Notes under the pieces: model-generated
The model's database searches: none
What the model saw: the letters and a program-made list of their open reading frames with translations, nothing else
What the model was told of the DNA's origin: nothing
Program-made: the position numbers and the translations under genes
NCBI RefSeq assembly: GCF_039912695.1
Contig: NZ_JBDSPJ010000017.1
Location: 1 to 64,000, forward strand
DNA length: 64,000 bases
From: Pseudolysinimonas_A sp039912695
Lineage (GTDB): Bacteria > Actinomycetota > Actinomycetes > Actinomycetales > Microbacteriaceae
Direction: 5' to 3'
In this document: positions 53,653 to 62,389 of the stretch, one piece after another
How the letters are laid out: every line of letters starts with the position of its first letter
Position numbering within the stretch: the stretch's first letter is position 1

Positions 53653-56600
53653 CTATTCGACCACGATCAGCAGGTCGCCCGCCTCCACCTGCTCGGTGGC
53701 ACGAATGGCGAGGCGTTTGACGGTGCCGGCAACAGGGGTCGTGATGGCGGCCTCCATCTTCATCGCCTCGATCGAAGCAATCGGTTGACCGGCCGCAACG
53801 GTGTCGCCCTCCGCGACCTTGAGGGTCACTGCCCCGGAGAACGGTGCTGCGATCTGGCCAGGGGTCGCGGGATCCGCTTTCTCGGCCGCCTTGGTCTCGA
53901 CGGTGACGCCGAGGTCGCGTACCAGGATCGGCCGGAGCTGGCCGTTGATCGTCGCCATGACGCTGCGCATGCCCTGCTCGTCAGGTTCGCCGACCGCTTC
54001 GAGAGTGAGCAACAGATCGACGCCCGGCTCCAGTGAGACGGTGTGCTCGACACCCGCCTTCAGGCCGTAGAGGTAGCCCAGAGTGTCGAGCACGGAGAGG
54101 TCGCCGTACTGTTCCCGGGCCGCTTCGAACGTCGCGGTTGGGCCGGCAAACAGCAACCGGTTCAGTGCCGCGCGACGGGTCGCGGGATCGCCCTCCAACG
54201 CGGCGACATCGTCGGGCGTGAGCGGCGTGACACCGATCTTGACGTCGCGGCCCTTGAGAACTTTCGAACGGAACGGCTCCGGCCAGCCTCCCGGCAGGTC
54301 GCCGAGTTCCCCGGCCATAAAACCGATCACCGAATCGGGGATGTCGTACTTGTCGGGGTTCTGCTCGAAGTCGGCCGGGTCGGCGTCGGCCGCAACCAGG
54401 GCGAGCGCGAGATCGCCGACCACCTTTGACGACGGCGTCACCTTGGGCGGACGACCCAGGATGAGGTTGGCCGCAGCGTAGGCATCCTCCACCTTCTCGA
54501 ACTGGTCGCCGAGCCCGAGAGCGATCGCCTGCTGGCGCAGGTTGGAGAGCTGCCCGCCGGGAATCTCGTGCTTGTAGACGCGCCCCGTCGGCCCCGGAAG
54601 TCCCGACTCGAACGGCTTGTAGGCGCGGCGCACGGCCTCCCAGTACGGTTCGAGATCTTCCACAGCCTGGAGCGGGATGCCGGTGTCGCGGTCGGTGTGC
54701 GCTGTCGCGGCGATGAGTGCCGAGAGCGATGGCTGGGATGTCGTTCCCGCCATCGGCGCCGACGCAGCGTCGACAGCATCGGCTCCGGCACGAGATGCGG
54801 CGAGCAGAGTCGCGAGTTGCCCGCCTGCGGTGTCGTGAGTGTGCACGTGAACGGGCAGATCGAAGTTGTCGCGAAGTGCGGCGACCAACTTCTCGGCCGC
54901 ACTTGCCCGCAGCAGGCCCGCCATGTCTTTGATCGCGAGGATGTGCGCCCCGGCAGCCACCATCTGCTCGGCGAGCTTGAGGTAGTAGTCCAGCGTGTAC
55001 AGGGTCTCCGCGGGATCAAGCAGATCTGCGGTGTAGCAGAGCGCAACTTCGGCGACGGCAGTGCCGGTCGCAAGCACAGCATCGATCGCTGGCTTCATCT
55101 GGTCGACGTCGTTGAGGGCGTCAAAGATGCGGAAGATGTCGACACCGGTCGCGGCCGCCTCACGCACGAACGCATCCGTTACCTCGGTCGGATACGGCGT
55201 GTACCCGACGGTGTTACGACCCCGCAGCAGCATCTGCACGGCGATGTTCGGAAGGGCTTCGCGCACGGCCGCGAGACGTTCCCACGGGTCCTCGGCGAGG
55301 AACCGCAGCGCGACGTCGTAGGTCGCCCCGCCCCAGGCTTCGATCGAGAACAGTTCAGGCGTCAACCGCGCGACGTGCGGCAGAACCGCGACGAGGTCTT
55401 TCGTGCGCACCCGGGTGGCGAGCAACGACTGGTGAGCGTCACGGAAGGTCGTGTCGGTGACCGCGAGCGGAACCTGCGCACGCAATGCCGCGGCAAAGGC
55501 GACCGGTCCCAGCTCGAGCAGCCTCTGCCGGGAGCCGGCGGGGGCAGGAACGTCGAGGTCGACGACCGGGAGTTTCCGCGCGGGGTCGATCGCGCCAGCG
55601 CCGTCACCGTTGGGCTGGTTGACGGTCACCTCGGCGAGCCAGGCAAGCATCTTCGAGCCGCGGTCCCGCGACTCACGACCGCGCACCAGCCAGGGTCGCT
55701 CCTCGATGAACGCCGTCGACAGGTCGCCCTTCTGGAAGTCGGGGTCGTCGAGAACTGCCTGAAGGAACGGGATGTTGGTGGTCACCCCGCGCAGGCGAAA
55801 CTCCGCCAGGCCGCGGCGTGCGCGACGAACGGCCGTCGCGAAATCGCGGCCGCGGCAGGTCATCTTCACGAGCATCGAGTCGAAGTGCGGCGAGACCTGG
55901 GCGCCAGCGGCGACCGTGCCGCCGTCAAGGCGCACCCCCGCACCGCCCGGGGATCGATACGTGGTGATCTTGCCGGTGTCGGGGCGGAAGCCGGCGGCCG
56001 GATCTTCGGTCGTGATGCGGCACTGGAGGGCGGATCCGTGGAGGTGCACGTCCTCCTGGCGCAACCCGAGGTCGGCGAGAGTCTCCCCCGCCGCAATCCG
56101 CATCTGCGACTGCACGAGATCGACATCGGTGACCTCTTCGGTCACGGTGTGCTCGACCTGGATGCGCGGGTTCATCTCGATGAAGAAGTGTTGGCCCTGG
56201 CGTTCCCCCGCGGTGTCGAGCAGAAACTCCACCGTGCCCGCGTTGACGTAGCCGATCGACTTCGCGAACGCGATGGCATCGCGGAACATCGCCTGTCGGA
56301 TCGTGTCGTCGAGGTTCGGCGCTGGCGCGATCTCGACGACCTTCTGGTGGCGGCGCTGCACCGAGCAGTCGCGCTCGAACAGGTGGATCGTCTCGCCCGT
56401 GGCATCGGCGAGAATCTGCACCTCGATGTGACGTGGCCGCACGACGGCTTGTTCGATAAACATCGTCGAGTCGCCGAATGCCCCGTCGGCTTCGCGCATC
56501 GCGGCTTCGAGTGCCTCCCGCAGATCTTCTGGCTTCTCAACCCGGCGCATTCCGCGTCCGCCGCCGCCGGCAACAGCCTTCGCAAAGACCGGGAATCCGA

Positions 56601-57051
56601 TCTCATCCGCACCGCGCATCAGTTCGTCGAGGTCCGTCGTCGCCGGAGTGGATTTCAGCACCGGAACGCCGGCCGAGATCGCGTGCTCCTTAGCAGTGAC
56701 CTTGTTGCCCGCCATTTCGAGCACGTGGTTTCCGGGGCCGATGAACGTAATTCCGTTCGCCGCCGCCGCTTCGGCCAGGTCGGGGTTCTCGGACAGAAAG
56801 CCGTAGCCGGGGTAGATCGCGTCGGCACCCGATTCCTTCGCGACACGGATGATCTCCGAGACGTCGAGATAGGCGCGCACGGGGTGGCCTTCTTCGCCGA
56901 TCTGGTATGCCTCGTCGGCCTTCAGCCTGTGGAGCGAATTGCGGTCCTCATAGGGATACACCGCAACGGTTTTTGCTCCCAGTTCGTACGCCGCGCGGAA
57001 AGCCCGGATCGCGATCTCGCCTCGGTTCGCTACCAGGATCTTGCGGAACAT
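53653..57051 (-). CDS. pyc: Pyruvate carboxylase
   Basis: Carboxylates pyruvate to oxaloacetate. The 1132-residue single chain holds biotin carboxylase (1-450; GGGGRGMRRV ATP loop, the EMNPRIQVEHTVTE stretch), carboxyltransferase (about 535-1000; TTFRDAHQSLLATR, THDTAGGQ) and a biotinyl domain with K1098 in EAMKMEA. ATG at 57051 has AAAGGA as SD. Divergent from the ParA-like gene with 71 bp between. Confidence 0.97.
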   Translation of the reverse strand: MFRKILVANRGEIAIRAFRAAYELGAKTVAVYPYEDRNSLHRLKADEAYQIGEEGHPVRAYLDVSEIIRVAKESGADAIYPGYGFLSENPDLAEAAAANGITFIGPGNHVLEMAGNKVTAKEHAISAGVPVLKSTPATTDLDELMRGADEIGFPVFAKAVAGGGGRGMRRVEKPEDLREALEAAMREADGAFGDSTMFIEQAVVRPRHIEVQILADATGETIHLFERDCSVQRRHQKVVEIAPAPNLDDTIRQAMFRDAIAFAKSIGYVNAGTVEFLLDTAGERQGQHFFIEMNPRIQVEHTVTEEVTDVDLVQSQMRIAAGETLADLGLRQEDVHLHGSALQCRITTEDPAAGFRPDTGKITTYRSPGGAGVRLDGGTVAAGAQVSPHFDSMLVKMTCRGRDFATAVRRARRGLAEFRLRGVTTNIPFLQAVLDDPDFQKGDLSTAFIEERPWLVRGRESRDRGSKMLAWLAEVTVNQPNGDGAGAIDPARKLPVVDLDVPAPAGSRQRLLELGPVAFAAALRAQVPLAVTDTTFRDAHQSLLATRVRTKDLVAVLPHVARLTPELFSIEAWGGATYDVALRFLAEDPWERLAAVREALPNIAVQMLLRGRNTVGYTPYPTEVTDAFVREAAATGVDIFRIFDALNDVDQMKPAIDAVLATGTAVAEVALCYTADLLDPAETLYTLDYYLKLAEQMVAAGAHILAIKDMAGLLRASAAEKLVAALRDNFDLPVHVHTHDTAGGQLATLLAASRAGADAVDAASAPMAGTTSQPSLSALIAATAHTDRDTGIPLQAVEDLEPYWEAVRRAYKPFESGLPGPTGRVYKHEIPGGQLSNLRQQAIALGLGDQFEKVEDAYAAANLILGRPPKVTPSSKVVGDLALALVAADADPADFEQNPDKYDIPDSVIGFMAGELGDLPGGWPEPFRSKVLKGRDVKIGVTPLTPDDVAALEGDPATRRAALNRLLFAGPTATFEAAREQYGDLSVLDTLGYLYGLKAGVEHTVSLEPGVDLLLTLEAVGEPDEQGMRSVMATINGQLRPILVRDLGVTVETKAAEKADPATPGQIAAPFSGAVTLKVAEGDTVAAGQPIASIEAMKMEAAITTPVAGTVKRLAIRATEQVEAGDLLIVVE

Positions 57052-57122
57052 GCGGTCCTTTCGGGACGACGTCGACGGTCGCTGAGTCTCCTTTCAGAGT
57101 AGTGAAGGTAGGCTCCCCATTT

Positions 57123-57935
57123 GTGCATGTGCTCAGCGTCAGCTCCCTCAAGGGGGGCGTGGGGAAGACCACCGTGACGCTCGGTCTCGCATCTGCCGCC
57201 TTCGCACGAGGAGTGTCGACTCTCGTCGTCGACCTCGACCCTCAGTCGGACGCTTCGACCGGGATGGACATCGACGTCACAGGTCATCTCAATGTCGCCG
57301 ATGTCCTCGCCTCTCCCAAAGAAAAGGTCGTGCGGGCCGCCATTGCGAAGAGCGGCTGGACACGGGGTCGCGCCGGCATCGTCGACGTGATGATCGGGTC
57401 GCCGTCGGCGATCAATTTCGACGGGCCCCACCCCAGCATCCGCGACATCTGGAAGCTTGAAGAGGCGCTGGCCCACGTCGAGCGTGACTACGAACTCGTC
57501 CTCATCGACTGCGCACCGTCGCTCAACGCCCTCACCCGAACCGCCTGGGCGGCAAGCGACCGGGTTGGCGTTGTCACCGAACCCGGGCTCTTCTCGGTTG
57601 CAGCCGCCGATCGCGCGTTGCGGGCGATCGAGGAGATCCGCCGCGGCCTCTCGCCCCGACTCCAGCCGCTCGGCATCATCGTGAACCGGGCTCGCGTGCA
57701 GTCGCTCGAGCACCAGTTCCGGATCAAAGAGCTGCGCGACATGTTCGGTCCCCTCGTGCTCTCGCCTCAGTTGCCCGAACGCACCTCACTGCAGCAGGCT
57801 CAGGGCGCTGCGAAGCCCCTGCATATCTGGCCTGGCGACGGCGCACAAGAGATGGCTCGCAACTTCGACCAACTGCTCGACCGCGTCATCCGCACCGCGC
57901 GGATGGGCGACGAAGGTTCCGACGAACCCGTCTAG
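57123..57935 (+). CDS. ParA-like ATPase (orphan)
   Basis: 270 residues with a complete deviant Walker A SSLKGGVGKTT (signature K10, P-loop K15), VVDLDPQSDAS and LIDCAPSLN. No ParB gene or parS site is seen, so this is not obviously the chromosome segregation operon. GTG at 57123 gives the usual HVLSVSSLKGG lead; GTG 57102 is an alternative. Stop is followed by a short hairpin and the convergent MerR gene. Confidence 0.85.
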   Translation: MHVLSVSSLKGGVGKTTVTLGLASAAFARGVSTLVVDLDPQSDASTGMDIDVTGHLNVADVLASPKEKVVRAAIAKSGWTRGRAGIVDVMIGSPSAINFDGPHPSIRDIWKLEEALAHVERDYELVLIDCAPSLNALTRTAWAASDRVGVVTEPGLFSVAAADRALRAIEEIRRGLSPRLQPLGIIVNRARVQSLEHQFRIKELRDMFGPLVLSPQLPERTSLQQAQGAAKPLHIWPGDGAQEMARNFDQLLDRVIRTARMGDEGSDEPV

Positions 57936-57971
57936 CCGCTCACGTCAGGCACAGTTCACCGGCCGGGACCG

Positions 57972-57987
57972 GTCGCGGGGCCGCGAC
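57972..57987. terminator. Short hairpin between convergent genes
   Basis: GTCGCG / CGCGAC with a four-base loop, and up to seven pairs with a two-base loop. It overlaps the last base of the MerR gene stop. No U-run follows on either strand, so terminator function is uncertain. Confidence 0.35.
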
Positions 57988-58550
57988 TAGGAAGCTGCGC
58001 GAGCTGCGCGGCGCGCCGCAAGCTCGTCTTGAGCATCCTCGGCAGGCGCTGTCTCAAAGTCGACGAGGTTTGACTCGACCTCACGCAGCACTTTGCCAAC
58101 CGCAATGCCGAAGACGCCCTGACCCTGTGAGACGAGGTCGATGACTTCTTCGTCGGAGGTGCAGAGGTAGACCGAGGCACCGTCGCTCATCAGCGTGGTC
58201 TGTGCAAGATCGTTGATCCCCGACGTGCGGAGTTGCTCCACCGCGACGCGGATCTGCTGGAGCGAGATGCCGGTGTCGAGGAGTCGCTTGACGAGCTTGA
58301 GCACCAGGATGTCGCGGAAGCCGTAGAGGCGCTGCGAGCCCGATCCGGCCGCCCCCCGAACAGTCGGCTCAACGAGTTGCGTCCGCGCCCAGTAGTCGAG
58401 TTGGCGGTAACTGATCCCCGCAGCCTTTGCCGCGACAGTGCCGCGGTACCCCGCGGTCTCGTCGAGGGTGGGGAGGCCGTCCGTGAACAGCACCGGGTCG
58501 AGCCCGTAGCGAGAGTCCTCGCTCGGTGTCTCGCGCGTCAGTTCCGCCAT
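57987..58550 (-). CDS. MerR-family regulator (Rv1830-like)
   Basis: 187 residues with the MerR helix-turn-helix (AAKAAGISYRQLDYWARTQLV), the second wing and RQRLYGFRD-type helix, then a short C-terminal effector part without clustered cysteines. Position after ftsR matches Rv1830 of M. tuberculosis, tied to division control. ATG at 58550 has GGGAGG eight bases upstream. A 21-bp inverted repeat like that at ftsZ lies 41-61 bp before the start. The nuclease gene (Rv1829-like) usually between the two regulators is absent. Confidence 0.9.
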   Translation of the reverse strand: MAELTRETPSEDSRYGLDPVLFTDGLPTLDETAGYRGTVAAKAAGISYRQLDYWARTQLVEPTVRGAAGSGSQRLYGFRDILVLKLVKRLLDTGISLQQIRVAVEQLRTSGINDLAQTTLMSDGASVYLCTSDEEVIDLVSQGQGVFGIAVGKVLREVESNLVDFETAPAEDAQDELAARRAARAAS

Positions 58551-58590
58551 TGCTGTTCCTCCCGAAATCCCGCTCGAACCGTTCTATCTC

Positions 58591-58621
58591 TAACCTTCAG
58601 GTTGAAGTTGAGATTGAAGTT
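58591..58621. promoter_or_regulatory. Inverted repeat upstream of the MerR gene, matching the ftsZ site
   Basis: TAACCTTCA-GGT-TGAAGTTGA at 58591-58611, followed by another TTGAAGTT half-site (58614-58621). The right arm equals that of the ftsZ site; the left arm matches at seven of nine bases. Confidence 0.6.
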
Positions 58622-58762
58622 CGTTCGTGGCCTCACGCTACCCCGCCCCGCGAACGCCGACAATGACATCCGGGCGTGTCGTACTGATTTTGCGCCGCCG
58701 CTTCTGCGGCGCAAGCCGCTTCGCGACCCGAGCGCGGTCGCGTCGCTGCGCTGGCGTCGTCG

Positions 58763-59464
58763 TTAGGACCCGAGTTTGCCCAGCGCGCTACGGATCAGAC
58801 TCGATCGGACGATCTCAAGCTGCCCGGCGATCTCGCGAGCGAGGTCGACGGCTTTGGCACGGCTCGCGACATCTTTGCGTCGAGCAACCGGGATGAGCGC
58901 ACTCTCGATCAAACCGAGCTCGCGTTCAGCCGCCGACCGGAAACCGCGCAAGTGACGGGGTTCGATGCCGGAACGCTGCAACTCGACCAGTGCGCGCAGT
59001 ACCGCGAGAGCATCTTCGCCGTAGTGATCGCCCGCGATGATCAGGGAGGCCGAAGTCGCGTCGTTCAGCAACATCGCGTTCGCGCCCGACTCTTTGATCA
59101 ACTCGGCCCGACTGAGTCGACGGTCGGAAGAGAGCATCGATGGAGCCGAGACGGTCGCACCACCGGGGAGTACCGGCTCGCGCCCGGCATCCAGATCATC
59201 CAAATAGGCGCGGATGACCTTGAGCGGCAGGTAGAAGTCGCGTTGCATCGACAACACCAGACGCAACCGGTCGAGGTCGCTCGGCGAGAACTTGCGGTAG
59301 CCCGACTCCGTCCGCGAGGGCGTGACCAGGCTGCGATCCTCGAGGAAGCGCAGTTTCGACGGCGAGAGGTCAGGGAACTCGGGGTTCAGGCGCGCAAGCA
59401 CCTGCCCGATGCTGAGAAGGTTCGAACCCCCCGGCGCACGCGCCAGGGATACCGCACCCGCCAC
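58763..59464 (-). CDS. ftsR: MerR-family regulator FtsR
   Basis: 233 residues: the N-terminal MerR DNA-binding part (LLSIGQVLARLNPEFPDLSPSKLRFLEDRSLVTP, cut here to LSPSKLRFLEDRSLV, then SGYRKFSPSDLDRLR) and a helical C-terminal domain. In C. glutamicum FtsR directly activates ftsZ. The gene follows garA as in M. tuberculosis Rv1827-Rv1828. GTG at 59464 shares one base with the garA stop (TAGTG), so translation is coupled; SD is weak. Confidence 0.9.
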   Translation of the reverse strand: MAGAVSLARAPGGSNLLSIGQVLARLNPEFPDLSPSKLRFLEDRSLVTPSRTESGYRKFSPSDLDRLRLVLSMQRDFYLPLKVIRAYLDDLDAGREPVLPGGATVSAPSMLSSDRRLSRAELIKESGANAMLLNDATSASLIIAGDHYGEDALAVLRALVELQRSGIEPRHLRGFRSAAERELGLIESALIPVARRKDVASRAKAVDLAREIAGQLEIVRSSLIRSALGKLGS

Positions 59465-59931
59465 TATTTAGCCGTCGCCTTGTCGAGGCGCGACGCGTAG
59501 AACGTCAAACGGAACTTGCCAACCTGCACTTCGGCTCCATCGCTCAGAAGGGCGGATTCAATCCGGACACCGTCGAAATACGTCCCGTTGAGCGACCCGA
59601 GGTCGCGCACCTGAAACGCCGTGCCCACCCGCACGAAGTCGGCGTGACGACGTGACACGGTCACGTCATCGAGAAAGATGTCGGCGTCAGGGTGACGTCC
59701 GACCGTGGTGAAGTCAGCATCCAACAAGAAACGCGCGCCAACATTCGGACCTCGCCGCACGACGAGCAGAGCAGCCCCTGACGGCAATGCCGCGATCGCC
59801 TCGAGCTCATCGGGGGTAATCCCCGCTTCCATGGCGGCGAGCTGGGAGGCGAACTCGTCGGTGAAGTGCGCGGTCGTGTCGTTGGAGACCCCTGCATCCC
59901 CTGCAGACGGGCCCTCGTGAGACTCGACCAT
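59464..59931 (-). CDS. garA: FHA-domain metabolic regulator GarA/OdhI
   Basis: Controls 2-oxoglutarate dehydrogenase and glutamate dehydrogenase; phosphorylation turns it off by self-binding. The 155 residues have the phospho-site region NDTTAHF (T19, T20), where M. tuberculosis has ETTSVF, and an FHA domain (about 55-145) with TVGRHPDADIFL, VSRRHADF and LGSLNGTYFDG. ATG at 59931 has AGGAGG overlapping the upstream stop. Confidence 0.92.
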   Translation of the reverse strand: MVESHEGPSAGDAGVSNDTTAHFTDEFASQLAAMEAGITPDELEAIAALPSGAALLVVRRGPNVGARFLLDADFTTVGRHPDADIFLDDVTVSRRHADFVRVGTAFQVRDLGSLNGTYFDGVRIESALLSDGAEVQVGKFRLTFYASRLDKATAK

Positions 59932-59940
59932 CCTGACCTC

Positions 59941-60546
59941 CTAGCGGTCCACAATATCGGATGCGTCGGCGAGCGGAACCCGCGTCGCACGGATCAACCG
60001 GGCTGCCTGGAGAGCGTAGGCGACGCCCGCCCACCAGTACAGGAATGTTCCCCAAATCGCTGCCGCCCAGCCAACCGGCGAGGCCAGCCAGTCCAGATTC
60101 GGGAAGGCCGCGCCGAGCACGAGCACCGGCATCGCGAACAGCAGCGCGAAGGTGCCCATCTTTCCGAGGTGATGAACGGGCAGCGGTCCGTGGCCGAAAT
60201 TCGCCAACACGATGCCGAGCACGAGCAGGAGAACATCCCGCGCAATGATGATCGCGACGAGCCACCAGGGCAGCAGTTGCTGCCAGGCGAGCCCGAGCAG
60301 CGTCGAGAAGATAAACAGCCGATCCGCAGCCGGGTCGAGCAACTGCCCGAGCCGAGTGACCTGGTTGAAATGCCGGGCGACATAGCCGTCGACGAAGTCA
60401 GTGACTGCCGAGACCGCGAGAACCAGAAGAGCCCAGCCGAACTCGTTGACGATCAGGAGGGCAAGAAAGACCGGGATCAGGAGCAGACGGAAAAACGACA
60501 GGATGTTCGGAATCGTGACGATCCGCGTGCTAACTGGCGACGCCAT
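59941..60546 (-). CDS. CDP-alcohol phosphatidyltransferase
   Basis: Integral membrane enzyme joining a CDP-diacylglycerol to an alcohol. The 201 residues have the complete motif D50-x2-D53-G-x2-A-R-x8-G67-x3-D71-x3-D75 and about six helices. The alcohol (glycerol phosphate or other) cannot be read from sequence; a pgsA-type gene is near garA in M. tuberculosis. ATG at 60546 has GGGAGGTGA; the ATG seven codons earlier lacks one. Confidence 0.88.
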   Translation of the reverse strand: MASPVSTRIVTIPNILSFFRLLLIPVFLALLIVNEFGWALLVLAVSAVTDFVDGYVARHFNQVTRLGQLLDPAADRLFIFSTLLGLAWQQLLPWWLVAIIIARDVLLLVLGIVLANFGHGPLPVHHLGKMGTFALLFAMPVLVLGAAFPNLDWLASPVGWAAAIWGTFLYWWAGVAYALQAARLIRATRVPLADASDIVDR

Positions 60547-60581
60547 CCGCTCACCTCCCGCCGACATCCTAGGCTCGATCC

Positions 60582-61394
60582 ATGTCTCCCTTTTTCGTCG
60601 TGATCATCGTCGCATCCGCCGTCGCGGTGTTCTGTTGGGTCGCGTCTGTGATCTCTCACGACCACTCGTGGGTCGACCGACTCTGGTCGATCGTTCCGGT
60701 CGTCTACGTCTGGATCTTCGCGGGCGCAGCCGGTTTGGCAGACGCGCGCCTGGATGTCATGGCTGGGCTGGTAACTCTGTGGGGCGCCCGCCTGACCTAC
60801 AACTTCGCGCGCAAGGGCGGCTATAGCGGGGTCGAAGACTACCGCTGGGCGATTCTGCGGGGACGGATGGGGCGCACGCAGTACGCGCTCTTCAACATCT
60901 TCTTCATCGTGCTGTATCAAAATGCGTTGCTCGTGCTCATCACCCTTCCGGCGCTGACCGCATTCGAACACCGCGGGACCGAACTCACCATCCTCGACTT
61001 CGTGGTCGCCCTGGTGTTCCTCCTTCTGCTGGCGGGCGAGACCACGGCCGACCAACAGCAGTGGGATTTCCAGACCTGGAAGAGCGCGGAGATCGCTGCT
61101 GGCCGCGAACCGTCACCCCGATTCCTTCAGACCGGACTGTGGAAGTACTCGCGCCACCCCAACTTCTTCTTCGAGCAGGCCCAGTGGTGGGCGTTGTTCT
61201 TCTTCGGAGCGATCGCTGCGGGTTCAGTCCTGCAGTGGACCGTGGCGGGGGCTGCGCTGCTCACCGTGCTATTTGTCGGATCGACGAGGTTCACCGAGGA
61301 CATCACCCGTTCCAAATATCCGGAGTATGCGCGCTACCAGGCGCGCACCTCGGCGACCGTGCCGTTCCCGCGCCGCCGGGCGGTCGTGCAATAA
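60582..61394 (+). CDS. DUF1295 (steroid 5-alpha-reductase-like) membrane protein
   Basis: 270 residues with about six or seven helices. The conserved C-terminal part has GLWKYSRHPNFFFEQ, the NADPH-binding-like motif of the ICMT/5-alpha-reductase fold, and KYPEYARYQARTSATVPF. Substrate unknown. Divergent from the phosphatidyltransferase gene with 35 bp between. Confidence 0.85.
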   Translation: MSPFFVVIIVASAVAVFCWVASVISHDHSWVDRLWSIVPVVYVWIFAGAAGLADARLDVMAGLVTLWGARLTYNFARKGGYSGVEDYRWAILRGRMGRTQYALFNIFFIVLYQNALLVLITLPALTAFEHRGTELTILDFVVALVFLLLLAGETTADQQQWDFQTWKSAEIAAGREPSPRFLQTGLWKYSRHPNFFFEQAQWWALFFFGAIAAGSVLQWTVAGAALLTVLFVGSTRFTEDITRSKYPEYARYQARTSATVPFPRRRAVVQ

Positions 61395-61403
61395 CTTGGT
61401 CGG

Positions 61404-61883
61404 GTGTCGTGCATCCGGTTCAACACCCCCGCTCAGCGCCGGCAACTCCAAGATTCGGCGCCCGCGATGCGCACCGCCGCAGAGGTCGCCGAGCACTACC
61501 GCTCCCCTGCCATGACGGCAGGCAAGGTGGAACGGCTGCGACTGCTGGCCCAGAACAGCAACCCGAAGATCCGCGAGAGCGTTGCGAGCAGCTACCACGT
61601 CCCGTCGGATGTCGTCGAGAAACTCGCCCACGATCCCGACCCCGGGGTGCGTGCCTGCCTTGCCCGCAACGAGACGATCTCGTGCGACGTGCTGCGTGAA
61701 CTCGCCGGCGACGACGTCGAGACCGTGCGCGGCTGGGTCGCGGTGAACTTCTTTGTACCGGCGGATGTCATGGCGGAACTCGCGGGGGACGCAAGCCCCG
61801 TGGTCAGGAGCCTCGTGGCCTGGAAGGCCTCACTTGCTGCGGATCTCGCTGACGACTCAGCCCAGGTGCGCGTCGACGCGTAA
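61404..61883 (+). CDS. Leucine-rich repeat variant (LRV)-like protein
   Basis: 159 residues made of about five helical repeats of about 24 residues with pattern (D/N)P.(V/I)R..(V/L)A.N....(D)V...LA.D, e.g. NPKIRESVASSY, DPGVRACLARNE, VETVRGWVAVNF and SPVVRSLVAWKA. Such HEAT/LRV solenoids bind proteins; function unknown. GTG at 61404 or ATG at 61467 starts it. The 3' end overlaps the convergent Nudix gene by 27 bp. Confidence 0.72.
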   Translation: MSCIRFNTPAQRRQLQDSAPAMRTAAEVAEHYRSPAMTAGKVERLRLLAQNSNPKIRESVASSYHVPSDVVEKLAHDPDPGVRACLARNETISCDVLRELAGDDVETVRGWVAVNFFVPADVMAELAGDASPVVRSLVAWKASLAADLADDSAQVRVDA

Positions 61884-62351
61884 CCGCAGCGTGGGCCACG
61901 TTGCCGCGAATCCGGGATGCAGCGGCAGGGTGTCGACCTCGTCGAACGGCACCCACCTCAACGCCTCACTCTCGGCATCCCCGACCACCGGCTCGAAGAT
62001 GCGCTCGGCACGCGCCAACACCGTTGTGTACGACCAGTAGCCGAGATCGAGCTCACTGACCTCGAGCACGGTGACGAGTTCCGGGGGAACGCCGGCTTCC
62101 TCGTCAGCCTCGCGGATGGCTGCCGCTTCCGCGGTCTCGTCGGCTTTGCGGGCACCCCCCGGCAAACCCCACGTTCCTCCGAGGTGGCTCCAGATGGCGC
62201 GGAGCTGAAGAAGCACCCCGACATCGGGGTGTACCAACAGCAGTCCCGCGGCCCCGAAGGTGCCCCAGTACCGACCCTGAGGTCCGTCGACCCAGGCGTC
62301 TTCCGGCCCTCTCGGACGCCGCGCATCGGGATCGTGTGTCGCGCGGGCCAT
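61857..62351 (-). CDS. Nudix hydrolase
   Basis: 164 residues with a complete Nudix box: G66-x5-E72-x7-R80-E81-x2-E84-E85-x-G87. It hydrolyses a nucleoside diphosphate linked to another moiety; substrate unknown. An N-terminal segment has GRYWGTFGAAGLLL. ATG at 62351, 38 bp from the divergent S4 gene. Confidence 0.9.
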   Translation of the reverse strand: MARATHDPDARRPRGPEDAWVDGPQGRYWGTFGAAGLLLVHPDVGVLLQLRAIWSHLGGTWGLPGGARKADETAEAAAIREADEEAGVPPELVTVLEVSELDLGYWSYTTVLARAERIFEPVVGDAESEALRWVPFDEVDTLPLHPGFAATWPTLRLRVDAHLG

Positions 62352-62389
62352 GACCTCACTTTAGGTCGCAGCACTTTAGGGTCGCAGTT

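Noticed and set aside
54568..57102. 844-codon open frame opposite pyc
   Set aside because: It is antisense to a complete pyruvate carboxylase; long antisense frames are expected in high-GC coding sequence, and its translation is Arg/Val/Asp-rich without family motifs.
57102..57935. Complete parAB partition locus
   Set aside because: Only a ParA-like ATPase is present; no ParB gene follows and I see no parS-like repeat.
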